Assembly (NCBI GenBank): GCA_028673005.1
Contig: CM054118.1
Location: 58,473,338 to 58,537,337 of the forward strand
Length of the DNA: 64,000 nucleotides
Direction: 5' to 3'
From: Tanypteryx hageni
Taxonomy: Eukaryota > Arthropoda > Insecta > Odonata > Petaluridae
Position numbers and translations under genes: made by a program
Part shown: one piece after another, positions 43,286-56,599 of the stretch
Layout of the letters: every line of letters begins with the position of its first letter
Numbering within the stretch: the stretch's first letter is position 1
Notes under the pieces: generated by a model
Told to the model about the DNA's origin: nothing
Database searches by the model: none
What the model saw: the letters and a program-made list of their open reading frames with translations, nothing else

Positions 43286-44457
43286 TAAGAAATTTTCTAA
43301 TTTAAAAATAAATTACGATTTTATTGTCGCATTTTTCTTAAATCTTTCAAGAATAGGTGACATTAATGTGAAAACTTATGGTTATATTACAGCCTTTTAC
43401 CTTTGCACCTTCGGTGATATTAAAAAAAAATTAAACGGTCCCCATTCCGGACTTTTATATTTTTCAAAACACAAAGCTAAAGAACAAATGGCTGCAATAC
43501 AGAAATCTAACCTCCAAGCTTCGGCTCTCTATCGCTTACGGTTTCATTGCAGTTTCATTTTAATCAAATACAAAGACTCTCAGACAGAAGCCAGAGTGAA
43601 ACTCTAAGGTCATTAAAAATAACGTGCTAAAATTTTAGATAACCACATACATCCGATGTTCGTGCGGATATGTCATATAAACGTTTCAAACATCAAACTT
43701 GTGAGGCAGGTCTCTTTGATTACGCTTCTCTTTTGGTTGCAAAAAGATTTTGAACATCGCTCTTTGAAAGTTTATTTTTTCTACCGGCATTTCAGCTGCG
43801 ATATTATTAATGATTAACATCCTTTTAAACTTGGATCCCTAGAGGAATTCCTTATGTCAATTCGATTTGCTTTTTGCTGCTTTATATTTAGATATAGAGG
43901 AAGTGTTTGTTTGAAATGTCATTGCTTTTCCAGAAGATTATGGTTGATGTACCGCTCGCCATAACGACAGATATGTTCGAACGTCCGATTCACGGCAAAG
44001 TGAGAGGGAAGATGGGCAGTTATACGTAACAGAGAAAGCTGGGTGATGAACGATTTTGACCTTTTGACCATGGAAAAATCTTTCACGTTATCATCATCTA
44101 TCTTAGTCTATCGTACTTTCTCGAATCCCATTTTGTGGCAAAAGAAAAAGAGCACTTACCAGACACGTATAAAATGCATTTGCCCAAGTTGTGCGATTAC
44201 ATGGATTTTCGCGTCATTTTCTGCTATTCATCCGAGTATTTTAATCCTTTATTTCCTTCCCTCGGAGTTGACTTTGATGGAGAATGGTTTGTGAACTAGG
44301 TTAATGGAGTATATTTTTCGAAGACATCATTTGTGCAATAAATATTATTAGAGCTATGGTGTTTTATATTATAGCTTGCCGTTTTCAGCGTAATCATGCA
44401 TAAGTTCAATGATAAAGATTTTTGCAGTTGAATGACATATAGAACATAATGTTAGGG
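43286..44457. other. no recognisable feature
   Basis: AT-rich. Frames at 43368-43607 and 44043-44294 are unrecognised. Confidence 0.4.
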
Positions 44458-44723
44458 CAAAGGCGTGCAACCTGCGGGCCGCGTCCTGCCAGTGAGAGAA
44501 TTTTATGCGGTCCGCGATGCTTTGTTGATTATGGAGTTTATGATATTAAATACAGATAGTTTTGCATATTTCAATTACAATTGTCGCCATAAAACCTTTA
44601 GTGGTGAAATTTTAGCGCTAAAAAATGATTAACATTTTATTTTCATTTTAAAAATCAGATATGATCTCTTGAGCAAGTTCAGATGTAAATTCTCATCTGG
44701 CTCGGCGAGGCACTCGCGACTTG
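44458..44723. mobile_element. probable decayed hAT-type MITE
   Basis: The left end CAAAGGCGTGCAACCTGCGG followed by GCCGCG resembles the CGGCCCGCGG-bearing ends of hAT MITEs. The right end, reverse complemented, is CAAGTCGCGAGTGCCTCGCC. The hexamer GTTAGG lies near both borders (44451-44456 and 44724-44729). The terminal match is poor, so the limits are tentative. Confidence 0.35.
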
Positions 44724-44729
44724 GTTAGG

Positions 44730-47700
44730 ACTATGATTGGGAAATCTGAAGACTTAGGAACATTCAGATCCCTGAGCTTCAGTATTGCACGACGAAGAAG
44801 TACTTTCGGTTATAAATATAAGAGTCTGTGGCAGGTTAATATTTATCATTGCGTTTTAAAACAATTGTAAATCGTTTTCTATACCTGAATGAATTTTTCT
44901 AAACGAGGGCAAAGTGTTAGTTAAAATAAAATAATAAAATAATTAAGGTATTATGTTACTGGAATATGTTATTGCAAATGAAATAAAGGATATTTTGACG
45001 CAGATAAATCGTGTCTTTTGCACCATACAGCTAACAGCAGGAATAAGAAAATTCCCGAAGTACGAATTTAAAAAATGATAAAATGACAAATGAAGTGTCC
45101 ACCGATGAAACAGCTTTTCTGGCCTCGAAATGTTTTCGAAAATTGCGTGTACGGTTGTGACAAAGTTTTGTTTACAGAAGGTCTTATTTGCATGCTTAAC
45201 ATACTTATTTTTGACGCAGATATTTATCACTCTCTCCCCTCTCTGTTTCCTTCCGTTTTAAAATATGAGTATATTTTACCGAGCAGTGATAATACGTTTC
45301 ATTCTGAACGCCGCAGTAAAAAAACGTCGAACCGGGAAAAAAAATGCTGTAGCTTTATATTCCCAAATGGAATAAAAGTTGTTTTTGGCGAAGGAGGTCT
45401 GCATTCCCGCTCTTTGTCCTCGTTTTGATCTTCTTGGAGTTCCCATCGCAAGAAAAACTTTTCGCTGCCATCCCTCTCTCATCAATTAATTCCGCGCTTT
45501 TATCCACCGTAAAAATCACGCCTCCGCGCCAAAATTCTGAGCCATTTTTCTGACTTTTCCCTTAAACTTATGGTTCTACGAGACGATGAAAGTGCGTGTC
45601 TCGAAAACACTCTTTTTCCCCTTTTCCTGTGCCAACTTATTTATTCCATTTTATTGATCTTGCTTTATCGTTTTATTTATTTTTCCTAGCTTTCGCTATG
45701 GCATCTTAACTAATCCTAAAATATTGGTAATAACGTCTAAAATTAAACGATTAAATTTTATTATGCAGATCAAAATACCGAAAAAATCATATCCGTTCTT
45801 CCTTCAAAAATAAAACGATTTCATTATTCTGCGAGAAAACAGAATTATTTATATTAATTTATTCTTAGGATGGTAAATGGTATTTTTCACTGCCACCAGT
45901 TAATCAAAGAAGAACAATCTTTGTGTTAAGCATAAGCGCCAGTCGTGTTTTTATATATTATGTTATGCAATGTATGGCAGTGTCCCTATCTGTAGATTAA
46001 TTTTTGCATTCAAATGCAATACGAACATAATAAAAATGAGGCCTTTTTCGATAAAATGCTCGTAAACCACTTCGTATACGTATACGACCGTTAGTCATGC
46101 TTGAGGCAAAAAACGAAATAGGATTACCAAAATACAAATGTGCGCTTTACTTTAAAATGTTTTTTATCTTCTCGACATGTCTCGTCAATGAGAAGGCGCC
46201 AGCTGAAAAATCATTCCACCTAATCGGGGTGGATTGAGATGAGGATATTTATGATAGTTCTTTCTCCTCCTATGAACAGACACGAAGATTATTTTTCAAT
46301 AAATATATTGGCAACAATCCATTTAATGTCATCATATCAGTAAGGCCTTATGGTCAAAATTTCGCCCGAATAAAAACACTCTATCTATATATCGACAGAA
46401 CTATAATAGCCATACAGCAAGCCACATGTAGACCTATATAGTACTATCTAATGTTTATCAGAAAAAATAGATCTAAAATTAATTTTAAAACGCAGTCACC
46501 ATTTTCAAGGTTAACTTCATACTAACAGCATCGATTAAATTTCAAAGTTTGTTTCTGTGAAACATTTTAATATACAAATAATTAGCGAAAGTAATTGAGG
46601 CTAAGCAAATATTTTTTATTAGTGGCAATAAGTTTTTTAATTAGATGTAAGTTATTTTAAACAAATGTATACGTAATGGCACTCGTTCTTAAGGAATCCG
46701 TATTTGGATTACAAAAGTGAAATTTGACATTTATGTTCACCAAATTATACCTTTCGGGCTTGCAATTTCGTTTTGCTTGATAAGGCTTCTCGTATACGAC
46801 CCATTTCTCTCTGTCCATTGCAAGCAGTATGAACATCGACTTTGGAATGCCTACTTTATCTCTTTCGTACTCTTGCTGATGTTTCATAAATGTACACAGT
46901 AATTATTTTAGGAAGCTAAGGGAATGGTCTCCTTAGGAGTTCCAAATAATCAGATAGGTAGAAAAAAAGTACTCTCTATTGCTCTCAGTGCTGTCTTTAA
47001 TAATCAATATCCTATGCGTAAAAATTTAATAGTTTTAATGCGAATTCAAAAGGTCTATGGTAAATTTACATAACAGATATAAAATTTGTAGAAATAAATA
47101 AGGAAAGCCATAGGCAACGTCATACATATTTTTGCTCCCAAATATTTTATTATATTTTATTGAACAGGATTACTGGGGAAAATAACTGGAACATTGACTC
47201 AAGAATTTTATGTGTAAATATAAATAGGTAAATAAAATATAAGTACAGAATAAGAATATCATAACAGATGGATTAAGCCTGGTTTAAATAACTTAAGATT
47301 TTCAATTGGTGTACGTTTTCCCCTTTATGCGAATTTATCGCCGCATACGTCAGGAAAAACTCGCCTCTCCAACGGATAAAAAAAAACAGTAATAAAATGA
47401 AATCCAAGCTTTGGTGATATATTCCCGTTGTTAATAGTGGAGGAATATTTGTCATGCACATGACTTTCCCTCTTTTAGCGCTATGGTAGTAATTCGTTTC
47501 ACCAGTCGGCCATTATGCTTAGATTATCCCATTCATCACTGTCACATTTCCATCTACTTCTCTCGACTTTCACTCCCTTTCTCCGAGGGGAAGGGTATGC
47601 ATTAATGTCATTGGTTTCCTCAATTTCACAACAAAGACATCAATTGTTACGCCATTTGTGAGTAGCTGCTCTTAGGATCTTCTTAGGCTTAACTTTTAAA

Positions 47701-49019
47701 GCTAAGAATGGGAGAGAGAGATTTTAACCAATGTGTATTTAAATGTGGATTTAAAGATATATTTCGCTAAGAAAAAAAGAGATAAATTTGGTAAAAAAAC
47801 CGAGTTTGCTTCATAAAATCATATAATATCTTTCCTATTACAATATTAAACATAGGCCTTTGTATAAAACTTATCCAACTCGGAGCAGTAATCTCTCTTT
47901 ATTAAATTGGATCGTCCGAAATAAAAAAATAACTTAAGCATTTTCGTCGGTTTTCTCGCTTCTTCTCCGGATAAAAAGCTCGGATGAGCATTATTTCTTG
48001 TCTGCGTAAAAGGTTTCATTCTCCTCTACCACTTTCCTCGCATCGCCGGCTTTATTTTTTCTTTCTAAAACCCACACGCCATCCTTTTAAGCCAACAGCA
48101 AAAGGGAAGAGGATTTGGGAAGGGAAAAGATTAGGCGGGTGCCATCTTGTATGCATGTACAGAGTTATTGCCGCCTTAGGCCGCTATCCACTTCCGGCGC
48201 TATCAGTCTCTTGATTTGAGGCCTCGCGCTATATGCGGCGCGTCCGCTGGAAATTACCCTCACTTCAAAGGGTCGAGATTCATGCTTTTCCGCATTAATG
48301 AAATCTTAAATGGAGTTAATTTTTTTGCCTCAGTGTTTTGACTCCAGTCTTGAAAAGCAAAGAAAAATACAAGGGAATTAATTGGTTAAACAAGATTGCC
48401 TATCGCTTCGTTTATTATGATAGGATATATTTTTAACCACAGAAATTTTAACGTTGGTCAAGTCTCTCCTAAAATAAGCAAAAGTTAATTAATATATTTT
48501 TGCAGTTTCATGTAGGCGATATTTGAAAATAATTGTTTTTAAATTTATCGTAACAACTGAGCATATGTTTTTTGAGCTTATTGTCAATGTTGAATCATCA
48601 CTCACGTAAGTCCTTCATCATTTCTTATAATTAATATCTAATGCCTTTCATACAAAGCAACTGAGGGAGAAACAGAAGTTTATATTATGATGGCATATTT
48701 AAAATTTGCTTCGAATCCACCCAGATTTCCTCTCTTAAAAATCAATCAGTTAATCGCAGCACTTTTAAATTTAGCAACAACAATTTTGAATGAACCTAAT
48801 CGATCGTAAGAAGGGAGAAGGTAACCTGCGATTAAGATGCAAGAAAGAGGGAGCCCAAAGTGCATTTAATGCTTGCACAAAAGCCTTTGTCAGTAAAGTA
48901 TAAGGGGAAAACTTTCCAGCGTAAAAGGGGGACGAATATAAAGAGGGCAAACAGTTAGCAAACAGAGGCGGAGGAGATAAGAGTGGGAAGACGTGTCGTG
49001 AAGGAAATGTGGCGGGCCA
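44730..49019. other. no recognisable feature (4.3 kb)
   Basis: Mostly AT-rich DNA. Short frames (for example 45090-45428, 46657-46887 and 47984-48214) show no known motif. A local palindrome GTATACGTATAC occurs near 46077. A modestly CpG-rich patch lies at 48.1-48.25 kb. Confidence 0.4.
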
Positions 49020-50040
49020 TTCGTGAAAAGGAGATACGAAGGTTGTGGTGAAGGGAAAAGAAGGGAGAGGAGAGAGATTAAAAGGAAGCGAGAAAGAAGA
49101 GAGGTAAAAGGAGGGGGAGATGAAGAAGGGAGGATGGTGGATGGCAGGGATATGAAGGAGGTGAGAGTGATGAAGGGGAAAAGATATATGGAGAAAGGGA
49201 TATTAGAGATTTATAGAGAAATAGTGAAAGAGGGTGAAAGTATGAGAGAAAAAGATTGGAAAGAGAAAGAAGGTGAGATCGCGCGATACGTTGAACAAGA
49301 GAAGAGAGAGAATATAGAGCGAGTGGGGGAGAGGTGAAAGAGAGGTAGGGAGAGGTAAAGGAGAGAGGGAGGGAGAGGTGAAAGAGGAAGAGGTGAGAAA
49401 GAGAGAGGCGAGATAGGGAGGGCGAGAGAGGGAGGGGCGAGAGAGGGAGGAGCAAGAGAGGGGGAGGTGAGAGAGGGAGAGCTGAGGGAGAAACTGGGAG
49501 AGGTGAGAGAAAGAAAAGTCAAGAGAAATAGGATGTAGAGAGTGGAAGATGTAGAAAGAGAGGATGGAGATAAAGAAAGAGAGAGAGAAATTGAGAGACC
49601 GAAACGGAGGGATGTAGAGAGAGAGAGATACAGAGAGAGGGAGAGGTAGATAGATAGAGATGGGAATAGAGAGAAAACGGAGAATAAGGGGGTGGTTATG
49701 GACGGTAGGGTGCAAAGAGAGGGAAGGTTTAATTCTGTAGTCACGCAACTCGTGAAAATGTATTTTTTGGCGAAAATCGGTGTGTGTGTATGTGAGAGAG
49801 AGAGAGAGAGAGAGAGAGGTGTGAGGGAGAGGTGACAGAGTGAGAGTTGAGAGAAAGAGAGAGAAAGGGGTGGCAGGCTATTATTAGGCAAAAAGGGTCT
49901 CGGAGTTTCTGCAAAATGGGAAGTGAAGAGGCGTGTAAAAAAGAAGAGGGTGCGAAAGAGAAAGGGAGAGAAAAACAAAAGCAGAAAGAAAGACAAAAGG
50001 GAAATTCGGGAGAAATATTCGAATTTTTGAGATAGGGAAA
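49020..50040. repeat. purine-rich tract (~1 kb)
   Basis: The plus strand is GAGAG/GGAGAGG-rich with a (GA)n of about 14 repeats at 49793-49820. A short break at about 49728-49790 is ordinary sequence. Long minus-strand frames rich in Ser, Leu and Pro are low complexity. Confidence 0.8.
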
Positions 50041-50065
50041 GTTTATAGGAGACAGGCAGAATCTG

Positions 50066-50069
<4 letters not shown>

Positions 50070-50126
<57 letters not shown>
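50070..50126. repeat. (TA)n microsatellite
   Basis: About 28 AT repeats, followed by a short ACATACACACACA run. It lies just right of the purine tract. Confidence 0.95.
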
Positions 50127-50129
<3 letters not shown>

Positions 50130-52139
50130 CACACACAGCACGGGCGCCATAATTAAAACTTATCGCAAAAATTTCCTCCATTTTATTTTGGCGAAATGTA
50201 TTCTATGGAAAATTGTTGTGAGAATAAAGATAGGAAAATGGTTCAATGGATTGTCCATATACGACGGAAAACATTCAATCGGAAGTTTCTGTTATCGTAA
50301 AAAAAATTGTTCCCAATTTTTATCGAGTTTCGTTTCACAGCAAATTATCTGTGAAATTGAGTGACGATGTAGGCATTTGATTATATCGGTCGCGTTGCCT
50401 TGATATTTCTAAAATGCCTCTTTTTATTGTGGACGAAGCAAAAAGCGCGCTAAAGAGATAATTAAAAAAGATAATAGTGTTGGGCTATATTTTCAGGGAG
50501 TTTATGCAGCAGTCTACTTAGGTTAATTGTTACCTCACGGTGTGATAGAACGCTTCTTTGAGATATGCCATCTCCATCTAATAGATAAAAAGGCGTTGAT
50601 ATAGATGTAATTTAAAAAAAATTAATTAATATTCCCATATTTGCGAGCAATGCTCCTGTGTGACAAATTTAAATTACTTTTAACGAGAGAAGAATACGAT
50701 AATAAGGGATCATTTAAAGTTTGTTTCGTGAATAAATTGTATACTAAGTTATTAGTTAAGGGAATCTGACTCGTGTATCTATACCCAAAATTGACCCTTT
50801 ATTCACAATTCAGTGATATGCATTCAATAAATAAATCATTTCGAATTCTTAAATAAATTAGTTCACCGCACTTAAGGATATTACTCGTAATTAGCCACTC
50901 ACCCTCATTTAATTTACTTACTCGTCCATTTTCAACGTTTTTTAAATAAAAAAATTAAATTCAATCAAAAGGAAAGCCTTTCTTTTGTTTCCTCGTGGAC
51001 CGCTTTGATTTATTGGCCGATTCTTTCATGAAAACACTTTAGTGCACATATTTTCTGAGCGATAACATTTTTTCATTGCAATTTATTATTTACAAAAAGA
51101 AATATCTGCATTAATTAAATCATATTAAACCAAGTCTAAGAGGTCCTTATAAAAATGCAATATAAAATGTGTAAGCAATATTTGATGTATTACGACCTCA
51201 ATTTCAGGTGCTAATTGACAGTTATGTATACCATTTTGTCTATCGTAAAGCTGCGGTTTCGTTACATTATGGATGCACAGTTTGAGTTTATTCTAACATA
51301 AATCACAAACAAAAACCCCATTTACGCTCTGAAAGGGTTCGTGTCAAAAATAATATTTTATTTATAGGTTATTGACGTAAATTAATGCAATCACTTAATT
51401 TATTGTAATTTGCCGATAATGTATATCCCATTTAATTTTCCGATCGCTAGGTAACACATGCATTATCCAAACTTATTCAAATCAATCTTTTATAAAACAT
51501 TTCTTCCGACAAATACTAAGGAATCTATTTTAAAATTTTTGACTCTTCATGCGACATAATTAATTCTTCCCGTTAAAAAAACCCGAAACGTGAAAATAAG
51601 AATCGTATTTCTAACGCAGCGTGCCGGCGCAAAACGTCACGTTAATCCATTTTGGGCGGGTTTTATGAAACATTCATCCCGTTACCGCTAATAAAATTGG
51701 AAACTAGGAGGTTAGGCGTCAACCCATCTTAATCAACGTTACACGGGAGAAAACATGCACTTTTCATCTTATAACGGGAACATACCCTAGAAAGGCATTA
51801 ATCAGCCGTTCAAAGCAGAAAAGGAGAAGAAAAAAATCGGAAAGTGTGCATCTTCCGCCGCGTTTCTATTCACCGATTCCTTCACAAAAAAAAGCGGCGA
51901 GTTTTTAAGAGGTAGAGTCGTGGAATGGGGCTCCCGGACTAAGTTGGGGGAGTGGGAGGGAGGAAAGGAGGAAGGGTGGGGGAAGAACAGGTGCCTGCTG
52001 TGAGTGTATATTTCTTCGTTAAAAACTCCCCTCGCCACTCCACCCTCGCCTCCTTACCTCCGAACATCCAGGAAATAATAATACCTCCTTTTAACGCGTC
52101 GGACGTATATATTCTCCCACCCGCGGCTTAAGACTGACG
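50127..52139. other. no recognisable feature
   Basis: AT-rich to about 51.6 kb, then a little more mixed. Nothing is called. Confidence 0.4.
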
Positions 52140-52560
52140 TCTCAATAAAGTATCTCGGACATCTTTTTTTCTTTTTTAAAAAGGAATCGACCTTTGCCCG
52201 CCTCGGAAGGTGGTTTCTTTTCTCCTCGCCCTCCCTCCTTGCCACGCCTCTGCGCCTCTCCCGTTCCGAACGCCGCCGATCTTAGGGAACCGGGAGCATT
52301 GAAGAATCGCGTGTCTGCGGAACGCGGGAACGAATTCGGAAACGGTGATTGGTCTAAGAGGGAAGGAGGGGGAGTTGGGGATGGGGGAGTTTCCGACGGA
52401 ATGCCTTCTGGGACCGCTGTTTCCAATCTCGGAGAACCCCATCGCTCAAAAATTCCCTCCAATTCCCCGTCCACCGCCTCGCCATCTTTTCCTTTTTTTG
52501 CGTGGTTTTCGTGTGTGCCTTCAACAGATTAATTCTCCCGACTCCGTTCTCATTAAATTT
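52140..52560. promoter_or_regulatory. GC- and CpG-richer patch, candidate regulatory
   Basis: About 420 bp contain clustered CpG (GAACGCCGCCGATC, GCGTGTCTGCGGAACGCGGG) in an AT-rich setting, and an inverted CCAAT (ATTGG) at about 52348. Open frames on both strands follow from composition. There is no TATA box or convincing splice signal. The call is compositional only. Confidence 0.25.
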
Positions 52561-54041
52561 TATTGCCGGCTGCGGAGAATAAAGAAAGGTAGTGAATGGC
52601 GTTGTGGCAGTACATTAAATAGTTCTTTGTGTTTTTCTCGATTGGGTTACGTAAATGGCACGAGGTCTGTTTTTATTAAACGCGTTTTAGTTTAAGTGAA
52701 GTTAAAAGTCAGTGTGGATCGATTATCAATGCCATTACATGGAGTTGCGTCATAATTCTGAATGTTTCACTGTTTTATTATTCTAGAGAATGACAGTTGA
52801 ATGGGCATATTTATTAGTAATTTTGTATTTTAAAATACGCATTATTCATTTTTAACTATTTGTCAAAATTAAAAACTACGCGCGGCTTATATCCTAACAT
52901 CAGGCGGGTGAACACTTGATAATTATCTTATTTTATTGAATCGAAGATGACCTGAAATTTTAGACGACCGCACGAAATACAAGCTTACAAATGGAAAAAA
53001 TAAATGGGGAAATGTTGACAAACTTCGTTTCACTTTAAATTGTATGCTACCTATAAAAGTGATTATTCTTTAATAATCACTTCCTTAAACTTAAATTTCA
53101 CCACTTAATAATATTTTCATTCCGTAAAAACAGCATTTCCGGTGAAACGGTACCACGTAAATACGGGATTTTGGTGCAGTTTATTCTATTTTTGACTGTG
53201 TTCATAACCGTTAGATGAACTAACTGAGGGGGGCCCAGTTTTTAGATGCTCACTTTGTCTTCGTAGGCCGTTCGTCTTTGAGTACTAGTTTTATAGATCA
53301 TATATTGGAATCAAATTGTGATTTTAAAATCGATAATTCGATTTCGAGAACACCAACGATCCTCGATATTTTATTGCACGCACAAAGATGGCCGAAATAA
53401 ATCAATCAAAGACCGAGAGTCAAAAATGACTACGTCGAGCCGAAGTCATCGTCGACGACGTGATGGCGTGATTTAGGACAAAAATAAATGTGAATTCATT
53501 AAAATTTTTCTAAAGCTTATCATACCAGCGATTTTCGTATATTTTAATATAACCAAGTAAATGTCTGATCTGCACGCCTATTTACTCCGCTATTCGTGAG
53601 ATTTTATTTCGTAAATACATCTCTGCGGCAAAACGCCTCATGTATTAGTCAGGTACGGTCAGAAACGCGCGACATTAAACTCTCAACGAGAAGGCCATTG
53701 ACGAAATAACCTTGTCTGCTAATAATGGGATTAAATAAGCCTCGATGCAAATATAGCCGCTCGTCATTTGTGCGATGTCAGAAATTCCGAAAAATAATAC
53801 CTCTCCTAAAAAGGGAAAAAAACGAACGAGCGACCAATATAAAGAGAAGAGGGCTCCTTTTTATCCATTTTCCTCGTATATTTGCCCCCATTTTCCTCCT
53901 CTCTCTCTATCTTTCTTGGCAGATTTATTAAAAAACAAATAAAAACAGAGGGGGAGAGAATAATATTCTTCGGCCCGTGGGTTAAAAAAATCAGAACTAA
54001 AGAAGAGGGAGTGCCGTGCAAGAGGATATGTAGAGAAATCT
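52561..54041. other. no recognisable feature
   Basis: AT-rich spacer. Nothing is called. Confidence 0.4.
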
Positions 54042-54630
54042 GATGTGGTCACAACATGACTTGCTCCATATTTGAAATATTTCTAAAAATTCCAAATAGG
54101 TTGGATGATAATAAATATTTTAAGAAACTGCGAGAAAATTTTAGACTAAAAAGAACCGAAATAAACTCAAACCATAGCCTTCTGATAAGCTGACAAAGCT
54201 CCAACAATTAAGAAAAGAAATTGGAGCGTTACTAAGATGTAACTAAGCGTCAGTTAACAATAGTAGTCGGTAGGTGGCGTGGTGGTGGCAGCTAAAATAT
54301 AAGATGTCTCTTTAACAATGCGTTATATTAAAGCAAATATTTCAAAACAACGGATAAGTGACAAGAGTAAACACCCACTTCCGGCTTACCGAGTTTTACC
54401 AAAAACTAATCAATTATTGTGACTTTCATAAAAATGTTAAATTTAGCGTTGACCTGATTAATAGTTTTTGAGTTAGGGCACCTACCAAAATGTTGTCACA
54501 AACACATCATCGAGGAAATGGTCAAAACGTGTTCAGAGGACGTCAAAACTTATATTTCCGTTGAAATCTTGAAGTCGATTTTTCATGAATACAATACTTT
54601 CCCCTATACTACGAATATGGAGAAAGTAAA
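54042..54630 (-). repeat. dispersed family F1, copy 4 (inverted)
   Basis: Reverse complemented, it starts TTTTTACTTTCTCCATA followed by TTCGTAGTATAGGGGAAA, contains GATTTCAACGGAAATA, GTGGGTGTTTACTCTTG, the CACCACCACGCCACCTACCGA block and CTTATCAGAAGGCTATG, and ends TATGGAGCAAGTCATG plus CCACATC. Orientation is opposite to copies 1-3. Confidence 0.82.
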
Positions 54631-56480
54631 AATGGTCTCCGACTTCGAACGGAAGAACAAGAAGGATGAAAGGAGTTTGGCATTTAAAAAAAACTGAAAA
54701 AGAAACAATCCGAAGGAGAGGTCTGTCGAGCTATTATTTTTTATTGTCATTACGATGAAAAAGAAACGGGATGGAAGAAGCACGAGGAGCGAGTAAGTGA
54801 AATAAAATGAGTAAATTAAATCAGCCCTAATAATATTAATCTTGGCGCCGGGATGACCCTCCGAAAGTAAGAGAAAGAGGAGATTCCAGATGACGATACG
54901 ACGCGGATTGGGAACGAGACAAGAGGGAGAGAGCAAGGGAAAGGGGGGGGATGGTTTTGGCAGGGGGGGGGGGGATTCTCGGAATGACCGAAGGAGCGTA
55001 TGCGGGGGATCCGTGGAAACACAGCCGTTTCGGCGTTACGTCGATTTATTTTTTTTCGACGAAAGTAAAAATAAGTATCGATGTTTTCGGCCCGGTCGTA
55101 AAAGACGTCCCAGGAGGAAGAGCTGAAAACTTCTCAAGGGCCGTGTTCTTTGGAACGCTTTTGAAAAATCACTTCGATCGGAGAGAAAGAGGTGGTGTTT
55201 GATATCGCTACTAACTCAAGCTAGCTTAAATATTGAATTAAAAATCTTATGTTTGAACTGACGGAATTAAGAACCTCATCACGCAGGCCTCGTTCTATAT
55301 GAAACGGTTATAAATTATTATACGTTTACGGAGTGGCTGTGTTTTGAATTCGAATGCTTTTTTTTCGAATCGCAGATTGGAAAAATATTTCTTCAGAAAA
55401 ATGTAATTTTTTTATAAATTCTGAATTCTTTTTATTATTGGAGGTAATAAAAAAATAGGTTCCACTAATCAAATTAGGCGAATCGATTCCAGGAAAGAAC
55501 TAAAAAAATCCTACCAATTTTTTCTGGCCCTAATCGTGTTTTTTTTTTAAGTTTGATGTTCCATCCTGTAAAATATTTTCAACCATTTTACTTTTTTAAT
55601 ATATTATCAATATATGTTTATTTTTAATAGAGTGAATAAAATGTATTGATGTGATTTTATTTTATTGGTCAATAATGAAAAAAATACTATCTTATATTTC
55701 TCTATTTGTCTGCAACTTTTTAACTATTATGTAATGTCTTTTATTGCTATTTTAAGTTAAATTACGCCCTGGACCCCCTACTGCAGAAGAATCAGTTATA
55801 TTCCAAAATCCATAAACGGAATCTGGGTTTATTAGTTTTGATTGGAAGAGAAAAACAGCATTTATCCTTCTAAATTGAATCTGTAACTGACAATAATCAC
55901 TTAAAAAGAAATAAAAAATTCAATTAGGCGATCCAAGCAAGTAGAAATATCAGGAGACGATAAAGCAGAATTGGTTGGAAGAAGCCGTGGGGATCACCCT
56001 AATAAAGCACCTTAAACTGAAGAAAGAAAAGCGCCCTAAGCTACGTATTAATCGACCGGATTGGCTTAAAGTAATTGTGAGTTGAGTCGAGGAGAAAACA
56101 TAAAAGTAAAGAAAAAAACGGTCAAAGCGGGTACGTCTTGCGAAACTGGGATGATGCAAAGAGAAAGATACGTACAAGCTGAATAAGGGAGACGAGGGAG
56201 GATAAGGAGAAGAGAAAAAACGTTTTCCAGTGGAGTGTGGAAAGGGAAGATAAAATATCCGAGGCAGGAAGAGAGAAGGAAATTACGACGCAATAGGAGG
56301 GGGATCAAAATAAAGGATGGCATGATGGGAAACAATTGAAAGGAGAGCGAGATGGTAGTAGGAGAGGATGTTCAAGTAGATTGGAATATATGACTTAGGC
56401 TGATATTAAAGACGGGCATAATGGAAGGGTAAGCAAGAGAACGGAGACGGCGAAAGAATAGAGGCAAATGGATATGGACC
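54631..56480. other. no recognisable feature
   Basis: A mildly CpG-rich part at 54.85-55.15 kb, with a run of G near 54965-54975, is followed by AT-rich DNA. No gene is called. Confidence 0.4.
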
Positions 56481-56495
56481 TATGTATGTGTATGT

Positions 56496-56502
<7 letters not shown>

Positions 56503-56552
<50 letters not shown>
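56503..56552. repeat. (TA)n microsatellite
   Basis: About 25 TA repeats, preceded by TGTATGTATACATACA and followed by (CA)n. Confidence 0.95.
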
Positions 56553-56562
<10 letters not shown>

Positions 56563-56599
56563 AACAAAGAGTCCTACTCTGGAAATATTATCCTGCGAG

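Noticed and set aside
49078..50181. Minus-strand frames including a 307-codon Ser/Leu-rich one starting with a Tyr-Ile repeat
   Set aside because: They cross a (TA)n microsatellite and a GA tract; composition alone explains the open frames.
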